Shown here one piece after another: positions 27,948 to 35,800 of a stretch of DNA of 53,873 nucleotides (positions are counted from its first letter, which is position 1; each line of letters starts with the position of its first letter). The notes beneath the pieces were generated by a model, which was not told the DNA's origin, searched no databases, and worked only from the letters and a program-made list of their open reading frames with translations. The position numbers and the translations under genes were made by a program. Source of the stretch: Actinomycetes bacterium. GTDB taxonomy: Bacteria; Actinomycetota; Actinomycetes; Propionibacteriales; Nocardioidaceae. The stretch covers positions 1 to 53,873 of the forward strand of contig JAUILS010000002.1 of NCBI GenBank assembly GCA_030432975.1, read 5' to 3'.

Positions 27948-28547
27948 TCAGCCGTCGACGAGCACCACGGTCAGCTGCCGGGGACCGTGGACCCCCTCGA
28001 CCCGGTCGAGCTCGATGTCGCTGGTGGCCGAGGGGCCGCTGATCCAGGTCTGCGGGCGCCCGGGATCGAGGCGAGCCACGCCCTCCGGTACGCCGGCCAC
28101 CACCTGGTCGCCGAACACCACGCACACGTGCCGGTCGGGCACCAGGCTGAGGGCGCGCCGCCCCTGACCGGGGCCGTGGTCGAGCACGATCGTGCCGGTG
28201 CGCGCGATGCCGACCGCGGCGGCCGTCACGACGACGTCGACGGCGTCGAGCCCGGCGGCGGAGAGCGAGTCCCCGACCGTCGCGCGCGGCACCTCGAACG
28301 GCAGCCCCGCCGGCACCACCACGGACGTCAGGTCCGCGAGCACCGTCTCCAGCGTCTCGGCCAGCCCGGCCGGCGCACAGCGGACGACGGTGGCGCGGTA
28401 CTCCGCCACCCGCTCGGCGAACCGGTCGAGCACGACCGCACGGTCCTCCGACGGCGACTCGCGATAGCCGCGCGACACCTCCGGCGGCACGGGCGCCTCC
28501 CGCAGCGCCGCCCGCACGGCGGCCAGGATCTCCTCGCGGGCGCTCAT
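27948..28547 (-). CDS. lutC: LUD-domain protein LutC (lactate utilisation)
   Basis: 199 residues starting MSAREEILAAVRAALREAPV. The C-terminal LUD domain has GDSLSAAGLDAVDVVVTAAA VGIARTGTIVL, ALSLVPDRHVCVVFGDQVV and ISGPSATSDIELDRVEGVHGP, the family signature of LutC/YkgG. LutC is a required partner of the LutAB iron-sulfur L-lactate dehydrogenase that makes pyruvate. Its ATG overlaps the lutB stop as ATGA, so it is the last gene of a coupled lutA-lutB-lutC operon. Length is normal. Confidence 0.93.
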   Translation of the reverse strand: MSAREEILAAVRAALREAPVPPEVSRGYRESPSEDRAVVLDRFAERVAEYRATVVRCAPAGLAETLETVLADLTSVVVPAGLPFEVPRATVGDSLSAAGLDAVDVVVTAAAVGIARTGTIVLDHGPGQGRRALSLVPDRHVCVVFGDQVVAGVPEGVARLDPGRPQTWISGPSATSDIELDRVEGVHGPRQLTVVLVDG

Positions 28548-30049
28548 GACGACGCACCCTCGTCGCGCCCGCCCGTCCGCCGCCACCAGACGCGGAACGA
28601 CTCCTCCGGCGGCGCCGGGAGGTCGCGGGCTCCGGTCCAGGCGGCGCCGGGACCGGGCACCCGCCCGAGGGCGGCCCGCCCGCCGGGCAGGGTACGCCGG
28701 CCGAAGCGACCCGCCGCCCGGCCCACCAGCCCGGCGGCCCGCTCCACCGCGGCCAGCCGGCTCGCGCGTCCGAACGTCCAGCCGGCGGCCTTCATCGCGA
28801 CCGCCTCCCCGACGTGGGACCCCGCCCCGGGGCCACGACCCCGATGCGCGTCGACGACCTGTGCCCGGAGGTCGACCAGCACCGACGGGATGTCGATCCG
28901 CACCGGGCACACCTCGAAGCACGCCCCGCACAGCGACGAGGCGTAGGGCAGCGAGTCGACCTGCTCGGACTCCCCGACACCGCGCAGCAGCGGGTTGAGG
29001 ATGGCCCCGATCGGGCCGGGATAGACCGAGCCGTAGGCGTGCCCGCCCACCCGCTCGTAGACGGGGCACACGTTGAGGCAGGCCGAGCAGCGGATGCAGC
29101 GCAACGCCTGGCGGCCGACCTCGTCGGCGAGGGCGCGGGTGCGGCCGTTGTCGAGCAGCACGACGTGCAGCTCCTGCGGGCCGTCGCCCGGGGTCACGCC
29201 CGACCAGGTCGAGGTGTAGGGGTTCATCCGCTCCCCCGTCGACGACCGCGGCAGCAGCTGGAGGAAGACGTCGAGGTCCTCCCAGGTGGGCACGACCTTC
29301 TCGATGCCGACGACCGAGACCAGCACGTCGGGCAGGGTCAGGCACATCCGGCCGTTGCCCTCGGACTCGACCACCACCAGCGTCCCGGTCTCGGCCACGG
29401 CGAAGTTGGCGCCGGACACCGCCATCCGCGCCCGCAGGAACTTCTCCCGCAGGTGCTCGCGGGCGGCCGCCGCCAGCACGGCGGGCTCGTCGGTCAGGTC
29501 GTCGGGCGCCGGACGCCCGGCCGCGGCCATCGACCGACGGAAGATCTCCCGGATCTCGGCGCGGTTGCGATGGATCGCCGGCACCAGGATGTGCGACGGG
29601 AGGTCGTCGCCCAGCTGCACGATCAGCTCCGCGAGGTCGGTCTCCCAGGCCGCGATCCCGGCCGCCTCGAGGGCGCCGTTGAGGTCGACCTCCTGGGTGG
29701 CCATCGACTTGATCTTCACGACCTCGTCGACGGCGTGGTCACGCGCCACCCGGGCCACGATCTCGCCCGCCTCCTCGGCGTCGCGGGCCCAGTGCACGAC
29801 CGCGCCGCGCGCCGTCAGGGACGACTCCAGCCGCTCCAGGTGCTCGTCGAGCGCGAGCAGCGCGCGGTCCTTGATCGCGGCGCCCGCGACCCGCAGCTCC
29901 TCCCACTCCTCGACCTCGCCGACCACCGCCGCCCGCTTGGCGCGGATGGTGCCGGTGGCGTGGGCGAGGTTGCGGCGCAGCTGGGTGTCGGCGAGCGCGT
30001 CCCGCGCGGCCGTCGGAAACGCGGGCATGCCCACGAAGGTGTGGCCCAT
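28544..30049 (-). CDS. lutB: Iron-sulfur LUD-domain protein LutB
   Basis: 501 residues from the ATG at 30049 (MGHTFVGMPAFPTAARDALA). The LUD domain covers about residues 70-300 (VVKIKSMATQEVDLNGAL, GANFAVAETGTLVVVESEGNG). Two 4Fe-4S motifs follow, CIRCSACLNVCPVYE near 310-325 and CGACFEVCPVRID near 365. LutB acts with LutA and LutC in flavin-independent L-lactate oxidation, linked to the respiratory chain. The start overlaps the lutA stop as TGATG and the stop overlaps the lutC start. The C-terminus has a positively charged, Gly/Ala-rich tail of about 70 residues longer than a minimal LutB. Confidence 0.95.
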   Translation of the reverse strand: MGHTFVGMPAFPTAARDALADTQLRRNLAHATGTIRAKRAAVVGEVEEWEELRVAGAAIKDRALLALDEHLERLESSLTARGAVVHWARDAEEAGEIVARVARDHAVDEVVKIKSMATQEVDLNGALEAAGIAAWETDLAELIVQLGDDLPSHILVPAIHRNRAEIREIFRRSMAAAGRPAPDDLTDEPAVLAAAAREHLREKFLRARMAVSGANFAVAETGTLVVVESEGNGRMCLTLPDVLVSVVGIEKVVPTWEDLDVFLQLLPRSSTGERMNPYTSTWSGVTPGDGPQELHVVLLDNGRTRALADEVGRQALRCIRCSACLNVCPVYERVGGHAYGSVYPGPIGAILNPLLRGVGESEQVDSLPYASSLCGACFEVCPVRIDIPSVLVDLRAQVVDAHRGRGPGAGSHVGEAVAMKAAGWTFGRASRLAAVERAAGLVGRAAGRFGRRTLPGGRAALGRVPGPGAAWTGARDLPAPPEESFRVWWRRTGGRDEGASS

Positions 30050-30786
30050 CAGGAGATCCCCTCCTGCGCGGCGAGCACCTCGGCCAGGTGCGCCACCCGC
30101 ACGCCCGCGCGCTGCCGCGACAGCAGCCCGGACAGGTGCATCAGGCACGACGAGTCGCCGGCGACCAGCACCTCGGCGCCGGTCTCGCGCACGTGCCGCA
30201 CCTTGTCCCCGCCCATCGCGACCGACGTGTCGGCGTTCTTGACCGCGAAGGTGCCGCCGAAGCCGCAGCACTCCTCGGCGTGCGGGAGCTCGACGAGGTC
30301 GATCCCGCGCACCGCCCGGAGCAGCCGCAGCGGCCGGTCGCCGACGCCGAGCATCCGCAGCGAGTGGCAGGTGGGGTGGTAGGTCACCCGGTGGGGGTAC
30401 GACGCCCCGACGTCCTCGACCCCGAGCACGTCCACCAGGAACTCGCTGAGCTCCAGCGCCCGCGGCGAGGTCTCGGCCACGGCGCGCACCAACCCCTCGT
30501 CGCCCGACCGCCGGGCGACCAGGGCGTGCTGGTGCCGCACCGATCCGGCGCAGGAGCCGGACGGGGCGACCACGTGGTCGTAGTCCGCGAACGCGTCGAC
30601 GTAGGTGCGGACCAGGGGCACCGCCTCGTCGAGGTAGCCGGTGTTGACCATCGGCTGCCCGCAGCAGGTCTGCGCGTCGGGGAAGTCGACCTCCACCCCC
30701 AGCCGGCGCAGCAGCCGGACCGTCGCCTTGCCCGCGTCGGGGAACAGCCCGTCCGCCAGACAGGTGACCATCAGCGCGACCCTCAC
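30049..30786 (-). CDS. lutA: Cysteine-rich Fe-S protein LutA
   Basis: 245 residues starting with GTG (MRVALMVTCLADGLFPDAGK). Two CCG-type cysteine domains are visible, TCCGQPMVNTGY near residue 40 and ECCGFGGTFAVKNADTS near 180. Additional conserved pieces are SGSCAGSVRHQH and YHPTCHSLRMLG. This is the glycolate-oxidase-like iron-sulfur subunit of the LutABC lactate oxidation complex. A GAGAGG lies about eight bases before the GTG. As the first gene of lutABC it should carry the operon promoter; no adjacent lutR/GntR gene is visible to explain regulation. Confidence 0.94.
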   Translation of the reverse strand: MRVALMVTCLADGLFPDAGKATVRLLRRLGVEVDFPDAQTCCGQPMVNTGYLDEAVPLVRTYVDAFADYDHVVAPSGSCAGSVRHQHALVARRSGDEGLVRAVAETSPRALELSEFLVDVLGVEDVGASYPHRVTYHPTCHSLRMLGVGDRPLRLLRAVRGIDLVELPHAEECCGFGGTFAVKNADTSVAMGGDKVRHVRETGAEVLVAGDSSCLMHLSGLLSRQRAGVRVAHLAEVLAAQEGIS

Positions 30787-30804
30787 GGGCCTAGCCTCTC
30801 ATCG

Positions 30805-31086
30805 TCACTCCCAGACGACGTCGAGCTCCTCGCGGTGCCCGAAGCGCTGGAGGTGCTCGGCGACGACCTGCGCGAAGCGGTCCGCGTCGTCGTCATCGGG
30901 CACGGACGCCGCGATGACCAGCCAGCCCGCTTCGGCGCGCAGCTCGACGACCTGCCCGGTGTCGAAGCGGATCACCGTTGCGCCCTCCTCCTCGCCGGCC
31001 GAGCCCTTGCGGGCCCAGTGGCCGGCAAGCTGCTTGGCATAGCGCTCAGGGCGGTCGGTGAGCATGGTGCCGTGGCGAGTCTGCAT
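30805..31086 (-). CDS. DUF2218 family protein
   Basis: 93 residues from the ATG at 31086, with AGGAGACCC directly upstream; the longer ORF-track start is unsupported. The sequence TDRPERYAKQLAGHWARKGS then VIRFDTGQVVELRAEAGWLVI and VVAEHLQRFGHREELDVVWE is the DUF2218 pattern. These are small cytoplasmic proteins of unknown function, often near siderophore or redox genes. It lies 18 bases upstream of lutA on the same strand and may be co-transcribed with lutABC. Confidence 0.85.
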   Translation of the reverse strand: MQTRHGTMLTDRPERYAKQLAGHWARKGSAGEEEGATVIRFDTGQVVELRAEAGWLVIAASVPDDDDADRFAQVVAEHLQRFGHREELDVVWE

Positions 31087-31150
31087 GGGTCTCCTCGGGC
31101 TGGTCGCCTCGTCGGTCGATGGAGTCGACGGTACGGCGGACCGAAACCAC

Positions 31151-31199
31151 GGATCGGGGAGGGTTCCGGTCACCAGATGACGGCAACCCTCCCCGATCC
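31151..31199. repeat. Long palindrome in divergent spacer (15-bp perfect arms)
   Basis: GGATCGGGGAGGGTT pairs perfectly with AACCCTCCCCGATCC around a 19-base loop that itself contains GTCA...TGAC. The 304-base gap 31087-31390 separates two divergent genes, so a terminator is not expected. Apart from this hairpin and a TAGCGT at about 31302 I see nothing else in the gap. Confidence 0.75.
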
Positions 31200-31390
31200 C
31201 GCCCGGCGGGCTCCTCGGTCGTCGTGACCGCTGCGACGCGGCGCCGCGCGGCCGCGTGAGCGAGTGAACAGCCGAAGCCCTGGGTCGTCGCGAGATCCGG
31301 GGCTAGCGTGAAGGTGGACCAGCCCGGAAGGCCGACGTGAGGCCTGCGTTCGGGCACGCCACAGTCCTCCGGGGGCCCGCGGAGGCGATC

Positions 31391-32707
31391 ATGTGGGTCC
31401 GGCGCACACTCTGTCTGCTGACGGTGGCCGCACTCGGGCAGGGGGTGGTGGGGGCGCCCCCGGTCGCTGCGGCCGGTCCGGCGCCAGCCTCGCCGGCCGT
31501 CGGCGCGGTCGCGGCCGAGGACACCTGGGGTCCGGTGCAGCGCTTCGAACGCAACCCGTGGGGTGAGGCGATGACCGTCGACTCCCGCGGCGCCACGTTC
31601 GCGGTGTGGGCATCGACCAAGACCTGGCCGCACAGCATCAAGGTCGCGCGGCGTACCGCCGCCGGCACCTGGAAGGACCCCGTGACGATCGGGCGCGGCA
31701 ACAACCCGGTCGTCGGCGTCGACGCCAAGGGCACCGTCACCGTCGCCTGGGAGCGGGAGCGGACCGGCCTGACGACCGGGGTGTGGGCGGCCCGCAAGGT
31801 GGTCGGCAAGCCCTGGGGCAAGCCCGTCCACCTGTCGGCCGACAAGGCGGCCCCCGGCTACCCCGACGGGGGTGACGTCCGAGGGGTCGCCAACCTCGCG
31901 CTCGCTGTCCACCCGAAGGGCGCGACCCTGGTCGCCTGGGAGTGGAGCAACCGGACGTTGCCCAAGATCCAGACCGTCTTCCGGCCGGTCCGCGGTCCGT
32001 GGCGCGGCGTCGTCGGCCTGACCCCCGCCTCGAACGCCACCGGACCCCTGGTGGCCTTCGGCCCCACCGGACGTGCCTGGGTGGCCTTCAGCCGCACACC
32101 CGTCGACGGTCCGACCGCGGTGAAGGTGCGCGACCGCCGGCTCGACGGCTCGTGGATCGCCCCGGTGCGGGTCGGCATCGGCCAGCTCGGCGGACTCGAA
32201 GTCAACCGCTTCACGGAGGTGACCGTGGCGATTCGCAGAGCCGGCGCGGTGCGGACGGCGCTCTGGTCGCCCGTGGCGGGGTGGCAGATCCCGATCCTGG
32301 CGACGCCCGCGGACGCTCATGTGCAGGAGTGGTCGTTCGCGAGCAACCGGCATGGGGATGCCGTCGTCGTCTACAACCGGCCCAACGGTCGCATCGATGT
32401 CGCCCGCCGGGTCGGCAAGAACGTCTGGCTGTCACCCGTGACCCTGGCCGACCCCGGCGGCAACTCGCTGCCGACCGCGGCCGTGAACGCCGCCGGCGAC
32501 ATGTTCGCCGCCTGGGGCAGCTACGGCCTGTGGGCGGCCTATCGACCCGCCGACGGGGACTGGCATGCCACGACGACGGTGCAGCCCGACACGGGAGTCG
32601 ACGTGCTGGAGTCGACCCTGTCGCAGGTCACCCCGGCCGGCGACGCCGTGCTGATGTGGGACCAGGAGGCGCGGCCGTTGCGGGTGCGCGTGATGACCCC
32701 GTCGTGA
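31391..32707 (+). CDS. Secreted hypothetical protein with repeated beta-blade-like segments
   Basis: 438 residues from the ATG at 31391, with GGAGG five bases upstream; the ORF-track start 18 codons earlier lacks one and would spoil the signal peptide. The signal peptide is WVRRTLCLLTVAALGQGVVG..VAAAG. The mature part contains recurring motifs of the form (G)TxTVAWE / ATLVAWEWS / RAWVAFSRT / DAVVVYNRP / MFAAWGSYG / DAVLMWDQE spaced about 45-55 residues apart. This is the pattern of a six- or seven-bladed propeller such as those found in secreted actinobacterial proteins. No catalytic motif is visible. The function is unknown. Confidence 0.75.
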   Translation: MWVRRTLCLLTVAALGQGVVGAPPVAAAGPAPASPAVGAVAAEDTWGPVQRFERNPWGEAMTVDSRGATFAVWASTKTWPHSIKVARRTAAGTWKDPVTIGRGNNPVVGVDAKGTVTVAWERERTGLTTGVWAARKVVGKPWGKPVHLSADKAAPGYPDGGDVRGVANLALAVHPKGATLVAWEWSNRTLPKIQTVFRPVRGPWRGVVGLTPASNATGPLVAFGPTGRAWVAFSRTPVDGPTAVKVRDRRLDGSWIAPVRVGIGQLGGLEVNRFTEVTVAIRRAGAVRTALWSPVAGWQIPILATPADAHVQEWSFASNRHGDAVVVYNRPNGRIDVARRVGKNVWLSPVTLADPGGNSLPTAAVNAAGDMFAAWGSYGLWAAYRPADGDWHATTTVQPDTGVDVLESTLSQVTPAGDAVLMWDQEARPLRVRVMTPS

Positions 32708-32746
32708 GATCGCGAGGCGGCTGGTGTGACGTGTCACGATCGGGGC

Positions 32747-33133
32747 ATGTCGGCCAGCCGCTTCCCGTTCCTCTTCGCCCCGAGCTATCGCCTGCCCGCG
32801 GCGGCGTTCGGCGTGACGCCGTGGACGGCGTACGTCGACGTGGACGACGAGCACCTCACGGCTCGGTTCGGCCTCTGGCGGTTCAGCACGCCGCGGAGCA
32901 ACATCGCCCAGGTCTGCGTCACCCATGACTACGCCTGGCTGAAGACGGCCGGGCCTGCCCATCTGTCCTTCTCCGACCAGGGCGTCACGTTCGCGACCAA
33001 CGGCGACCGGGGCGTGTGCGTGCAGCTCCACGAGCCGGTGCCGGCGATCGCGCCGTTCGGGATGCTCCCCCACCCGGGGATCACCCTGACCGTCGCCGAC
33101 TGCGACGGCTTGGCCGCGCTGCTCCGCGGCTGA
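32747..33133 (+). CDS. Conserved actinobacterial hypothetical protein
   Basis: 128 residues starting MSASRFPFLFAPSYRLPAAA at an ATG preceded by CGGGGC. Conserved-looking blocks are FGVTPWTAYVDVDDEHLTARFG, RSNIAQVCVTHDYAWLKTAGPAHLS and DQGVTFATNGDRGVCVQLHEPV. This matches a widespread actinobacterial family with no known function that I recall from mycobacteria and Streptomyces. There is no signal peptide or TM. It ends three bases before the convergent tspO stop. Confidence 0.75.
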   Translation: MSASRFPFLFAPSYRLPAAAFGVTPWTAYVDVDDEHLTARFGLWRFSTPRSNIAQVCVTHDYAWLKTAGPAHLSFSDQGVTFATNGDRGVCVQLHEPVPAIAPFGMLPHPGITLTVADCDGLAALLRG

Positions 33134-33136
33134 CCG

Positions 33137-33610
33137 TCAACCGCTCGGGTTGAGACGCGCGTAGCCGAAGGCCAGCGCCGTGGCGATGCTCAGCCAGCAG
33201 GCGTACGGCGTCAGCAGGGCGCCCAGCCACCAGGCGACGCGCGCCTCGAGCACGAGCAGCAGCCAGGTCAGGACCGCGGCGCCGGCCAGCGACCAGGCGG
33301 CCGCATCGAGCCGGTGCGGCACGTAGAAGAGGTAGGCCCAGGCCAGGGCCAGCACCACGGAGACGACCAGCACCCCCAGGATGCGCAGCCCGGCGCCGGT
33401 GGTCGCCTGCTGCGCGACGACGAGTCCGGTGCCCGCGAGGGCCAGGAAGTTCAACGGCCAGATGACACCGAAGACGAGGTCGGGCGGCTGGAACGACGGC
33501 TTGTCCAGGGCGGCGTACCACCCGGGCTCGTGGCTGACCCAGACGGTCGACAGCACGGCGTAGGCCACCACGACGGCGACGAACGCCACGCTCAGCAGGG
33601 TGCGGTCCAT
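33137..33610 (-). CDS. tspO: TspO/MBR family membrane protein
   Basis: 157 residues and five TM segments. The family signature PGWYAALDKPSFQPPDLVFG VIWPLNF is near residues 29-55, and the Trp/Tyr-rich LAWAYLFYVPHRLD, WWLGALLTPYACWLSIA and FGYARLN segments follow. TspO proteins bind porphyrins and sterol-like ligands and are linked to oxidative and osmotic stress. The ATG has GAGGAGCCG just upstream. The length is typical of bacterial TspO. Downstream of the sortase gene on the same strand with 22 bases between, so possibly co-transcribed. Confidence 0.92.
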   Translation of the reverse strand: MDRTLLSVAFVAVVVAYAVLSTVWVSHEPGWYAALDKPSFQPPDLVFGVIWPLNFLALAGTGLVVAQQATTGAGLRILGVLVVSVVLALAWAYLFYVPHRLDAAAWSLAGAAVLTWLLLVLEARVAWWLGALLTPYACWLSIATALAFGYARLNPSG

Positions 33611-33632
33611 CGGCTCCTCGAGTCGGATCGGG

Positions 33633-34361
33633 TCACCCGGCCTGCGGACGCAGGCTCCACCGGACCAATACCCCGATCTTGTCGATCCGGTGCTCGGGGT
33701 TGCCGAACCGGTCCGACCAGTAGTTCCCGGCCGCGCGGTCCTCCGGCGTCGCGCAGGTGGAGAGCGTGATCATCGCGCGTGTCGGACGGGCGCCGGGCCG
33801 GCCCGGGACCGCGGCCCGCTGGGCGGCCAGCGAGGCGGCCGATCGGAACGAGGTCTGCCGGGTCTGCACGATCCGGTAGACGTAGCGGACCTGACGCGTG
33901 GTGACCACGACGCGGTCGCCGCGGCGCAGCTCGGGGAGCCGGGCGAACGCGCGAGTCGAGGAGGTGCGGTGGGCGGTGACCTGGTAGTTGCCGACGCCGC
34001 CCGGGCCGACGCCGCCGCGCGGCCCGTGCGGGCTGGCGGCGCGCCCGCGGTCCTGGATCACGGTGCCCGGGGCGTCGTCGGTGCGGCCGCGGTAGGGCAC
34101 CACCGTCAGACCCGCCACACCGATGGTGGGGATCGCCATCGTGGCGCGCTGCGGGCTGCCGGCACGCGGGGGTTCGGGATCGGCCTCGGGGGTGGGCGTC
34201 GGGGCGGGTGCCGAGGACGGAGGCGGCCGCATCGCCGGCGCGGCGGCGGGCTGCCGTGAGCCGTGCTCCGCGGCCGGCTCGCCGGCCCCGCGACCGGCGT
34301 CCGCACACGCGGAGACGACGGTCGCCGTCACGACCGCCGCGGCCATCCGTGCCCACACCAC
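33633..34361 (-). CDS. Class E sortase-like lipoprotein
   Basis: 242 residues. Starts at GTG 34361, supported by TAGCGT seven bases upstream. A lipoprotein-type signal ends in VVSAC (Cys near residue 19), an unusual anchor for a sortase. A Pro/Ala-rich linker (about 30-70) precedes the sortase domain: AIPTIGVAGLTVVPYRG, NYQVTAHRTSS (catalytic His), FARLPELRRGDRVVV and MITLSTCATPEDR (catalytic Cys), with the Arg supplied downstream. The L-S-T-C-A-T context fits class E, which usually anchors LAXTG proteins in high-GC actinobacteria. No substrate gene is adjacent. Confidence is high for the fold, moderate for the class. Confidence 0.85.
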   Translation of the reverse strand: MVWARMAAAVVTATVVSACADAGRGAGEPAAEHGSRQPAAAPAMRPPPSSAPAPTPTPEADPEPPRAGSPQRATMAIPTIGVAGLTVVPYRGRTDDAPGTVIQDRGRAASPHGPRGGVGPGGVGNYQVTAHRTSSTRAFARLPELRRGDRVVVTTRQVRYVYRIVQTRQTSFRSAASLAAQRAAVPGRPGARPTRAMITLSTCATPEDRAAGNYWSDRFGNPEHRIDKIGVLVRWSLRPQAG

Positions 34362-34368
34362 CCCCTCG

Positions 34369-34374
34369 ACGCTA
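34369..34374 (-). promoter_or_regulatory. -10 element for leaderless sortase gene
   Basis: TAGCGT, seven bases, then GTG at 34361. It lies right after the terminator hairpin of the upstream hydrolase, as expected for an independent promoter. Confidence 0.5.
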
Positions 34375-34406
34375 GCGCGGGCGCCCTGACAGCCGGGCGC
34401 CCGCGC
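34375..34406. terminator. Hairpin terminator after lipase-like hydrolase
   Basis: A perfect 12-bp stem GCGCGGGCGCCC / GGGCGCCCGCGC with an eight-base loop starts 17 bases past the hydrolase stop on the minus strand. Confidence 0.8.
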
Positions 34407-34423
34407 CGTACGTCGCCGAGCAC

Positions 34424-35692
34424 TCAGGGCACACGGGTGGTGGCGTACTCCACGTCCACGAGGGGAGGCTGGTCACCCGCCAGGGCCGCCCTCGCTCGTG
34501 GGTCGTCGTCGAGCGTGTCGCGGAGGAACGCCGTGGTGTAGTGCGCGACGACGTCGAGGGGTCGCTCCTCCCACACCGCGTCGGCGCACAGCGCGTCGCG
34601 CCAGAACGAGTCCTGGGTCCAGGGCAGGCCCTCGCACGAGTCGAGGAAGATCATGTGGCCGGCACCGGGGAAGCTGACCAGCGACCTGCTCTCGCTGCCC
34701 GCGTGGTCGTAGGCAAGCTGGGCACCCCACGTGTACGGCGTACCGTCGTCGACCGTGCCGCCGAGCGCCAGCACGGGGACCGTCAGCTCCCCGAGGCCGC
34801 GCTCGTCGAACGGGTAGGCGTCGCCGGCCATGGAGACGACCGACGTCACCCGCGGGTCGCCGAGGGAGGGCCACAGGCCGGAGGGCACCTCGGGAAGTCC
34901 GGCCCGGGCGGCCATGTCCGCCTCCCGGGGGAGGACGGGGTCGCAGAAGAACCTGAGGGGATCCTCCTCGGTCAGCCCGGAGCACCGCGCGCGGTAGGCG
35001 TCGAAGTCGAACCGGGCGCCACCGGCGGCGAGGGCGGTGTAGCCGCCGTAGGAGTGGCCCACCACGGCGATGTGGTCCAGGTCGACCAACCCCGCGAGGG
35101 GCGCCCGCGGCCGGGTGAGACGCTCGGCGTGGTCGATGGCCCGACGGATGTCGGCGGGCCGGTCGACCAAGGCCTTCCAGAACCCGGTGAGCGAGCCGTC
35201 GAAGATCTCGCGGTGCTCGGGCCCGAGCACGATGTAGCCGCGGGAGGCGTAGTGCTCGGCCAGCGCGCTGTAGACGATCGGGCTGAGGCCGTAGCCGTGG
35301 GAGAGGACCACCAGGGGGTAGGGCCCGCCGTGGCGGCGCGGTCGGGCGTTGCGGATCGCCCGGCCCTCGGAGGTGATGACCGTGCCCGGCGTGAACTGCT
35401 CGTCGAACTTGTTGGGCGCGGTGTAGGTGATGCTCGCGGGCGCGTTGTCGGACCGGGAGGTGGGATACCACGCGCGCAGCGTCAGGCGGTGGTGGTGGCC
35501 GCCGGGGACGGTGAAGACGCGGTAGCCGACGGCTCGCGGGCCACGGTCGGCGTACGCCAGCGACGGCGACGCCGGGTCCGGCGCTGCGGCGACCGTTGAC
35601 GGGTCAGCCGAGCTGGACCCGCTGACCAGCATCGCCGTCGCGAGGACGGCGACGAAGCCGAGCGCGGCGATGAGTCGAGGTGGGCGGTCCAT
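34424..35692 (-). CDS. Secreted PAF-acetylhydrolase-like lipase/esterase
   Basis: 422 residues from the ATG at 35692, with GAAAGGAACC upstream. An N-terminal signal (LIAALGFVAVLATAMLVSGSSSA) precedes an alpha/beta hydrolase with YPLVVLSHGYGLSP (oxyanion loop), VVGHSYGGYTALA (nucleophile Ser near residue 220), VLALGGTVDDGTPY (acid) and FPGAGHMIF (His near 350). The large N-terminal beta part (YRVFTVPGGHHHRLTLRAWYPT) and lid fit the platelet-activating-factor acetylhydrolase-like family. The probable role is extracytoplasmic lipid or ester hydrolysis. It is transcribed alone, bracketed by hairpins on both sides. Confidence 0.87.
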   Translation of the reverse strand: MDRPPRLIAALGFVAVLATAMLVSGSSSADPSTVAAAPDPASPSLAYADRGPRAVGYRVFTVPGGHHHRLTLRAWYPTSRSDNAPASITYTAPNKFDEQFTPGTVITSEGRAIRNARPRRHGGPYPLVVLSHGYGLSPIVYSALAEHYASRGYIVLGPEHREIFDGSLTGFWKALVDRPADIRRAIDHAERLTRPRAPLAGLVDLDHIAVVGHSYGGYTALAAGGARFDFDAYRARCSGLTEEDPLRFFCDPVLPREADMAARAGLPEVPSGLWPSLGDPRVTSVVSMAGDAYPFDERGLGELTVPVLALGGTVDDGTPYTWGAQLAYDHAGSESRSLVSFPGAGHMIFLDSCEGLPWTQDSFWRDALCADAVWEERPLDVVAHYTTAFLRDTLDDDPRARAALAGDQPPLVDVEYATTRVP

Positions 35693-35772
35693 GGGGTTCC
35701 TTTCGAGAGGGCTCCGGGGCGCGGCGCGGCCGGAGGTGGGCCGCACCGACGGCGCGGACCTGGGGAGGAGGT

Positions 35773-35792
35773 GCCCCTCCCGCGGGAGGGGC
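35773..35792. terminator. Palindromic terminator after ABC transporter pair
   Basis: GCCCCTCCCGCGGGAGGGGC is a perfect 20-base palindrome eight bases after the permease stop. The remaining spacer to the lipase start (35693-35772) shows no gene. Confidence 0.6.
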
Positions 35793-35800
35793 CGCGGGGC

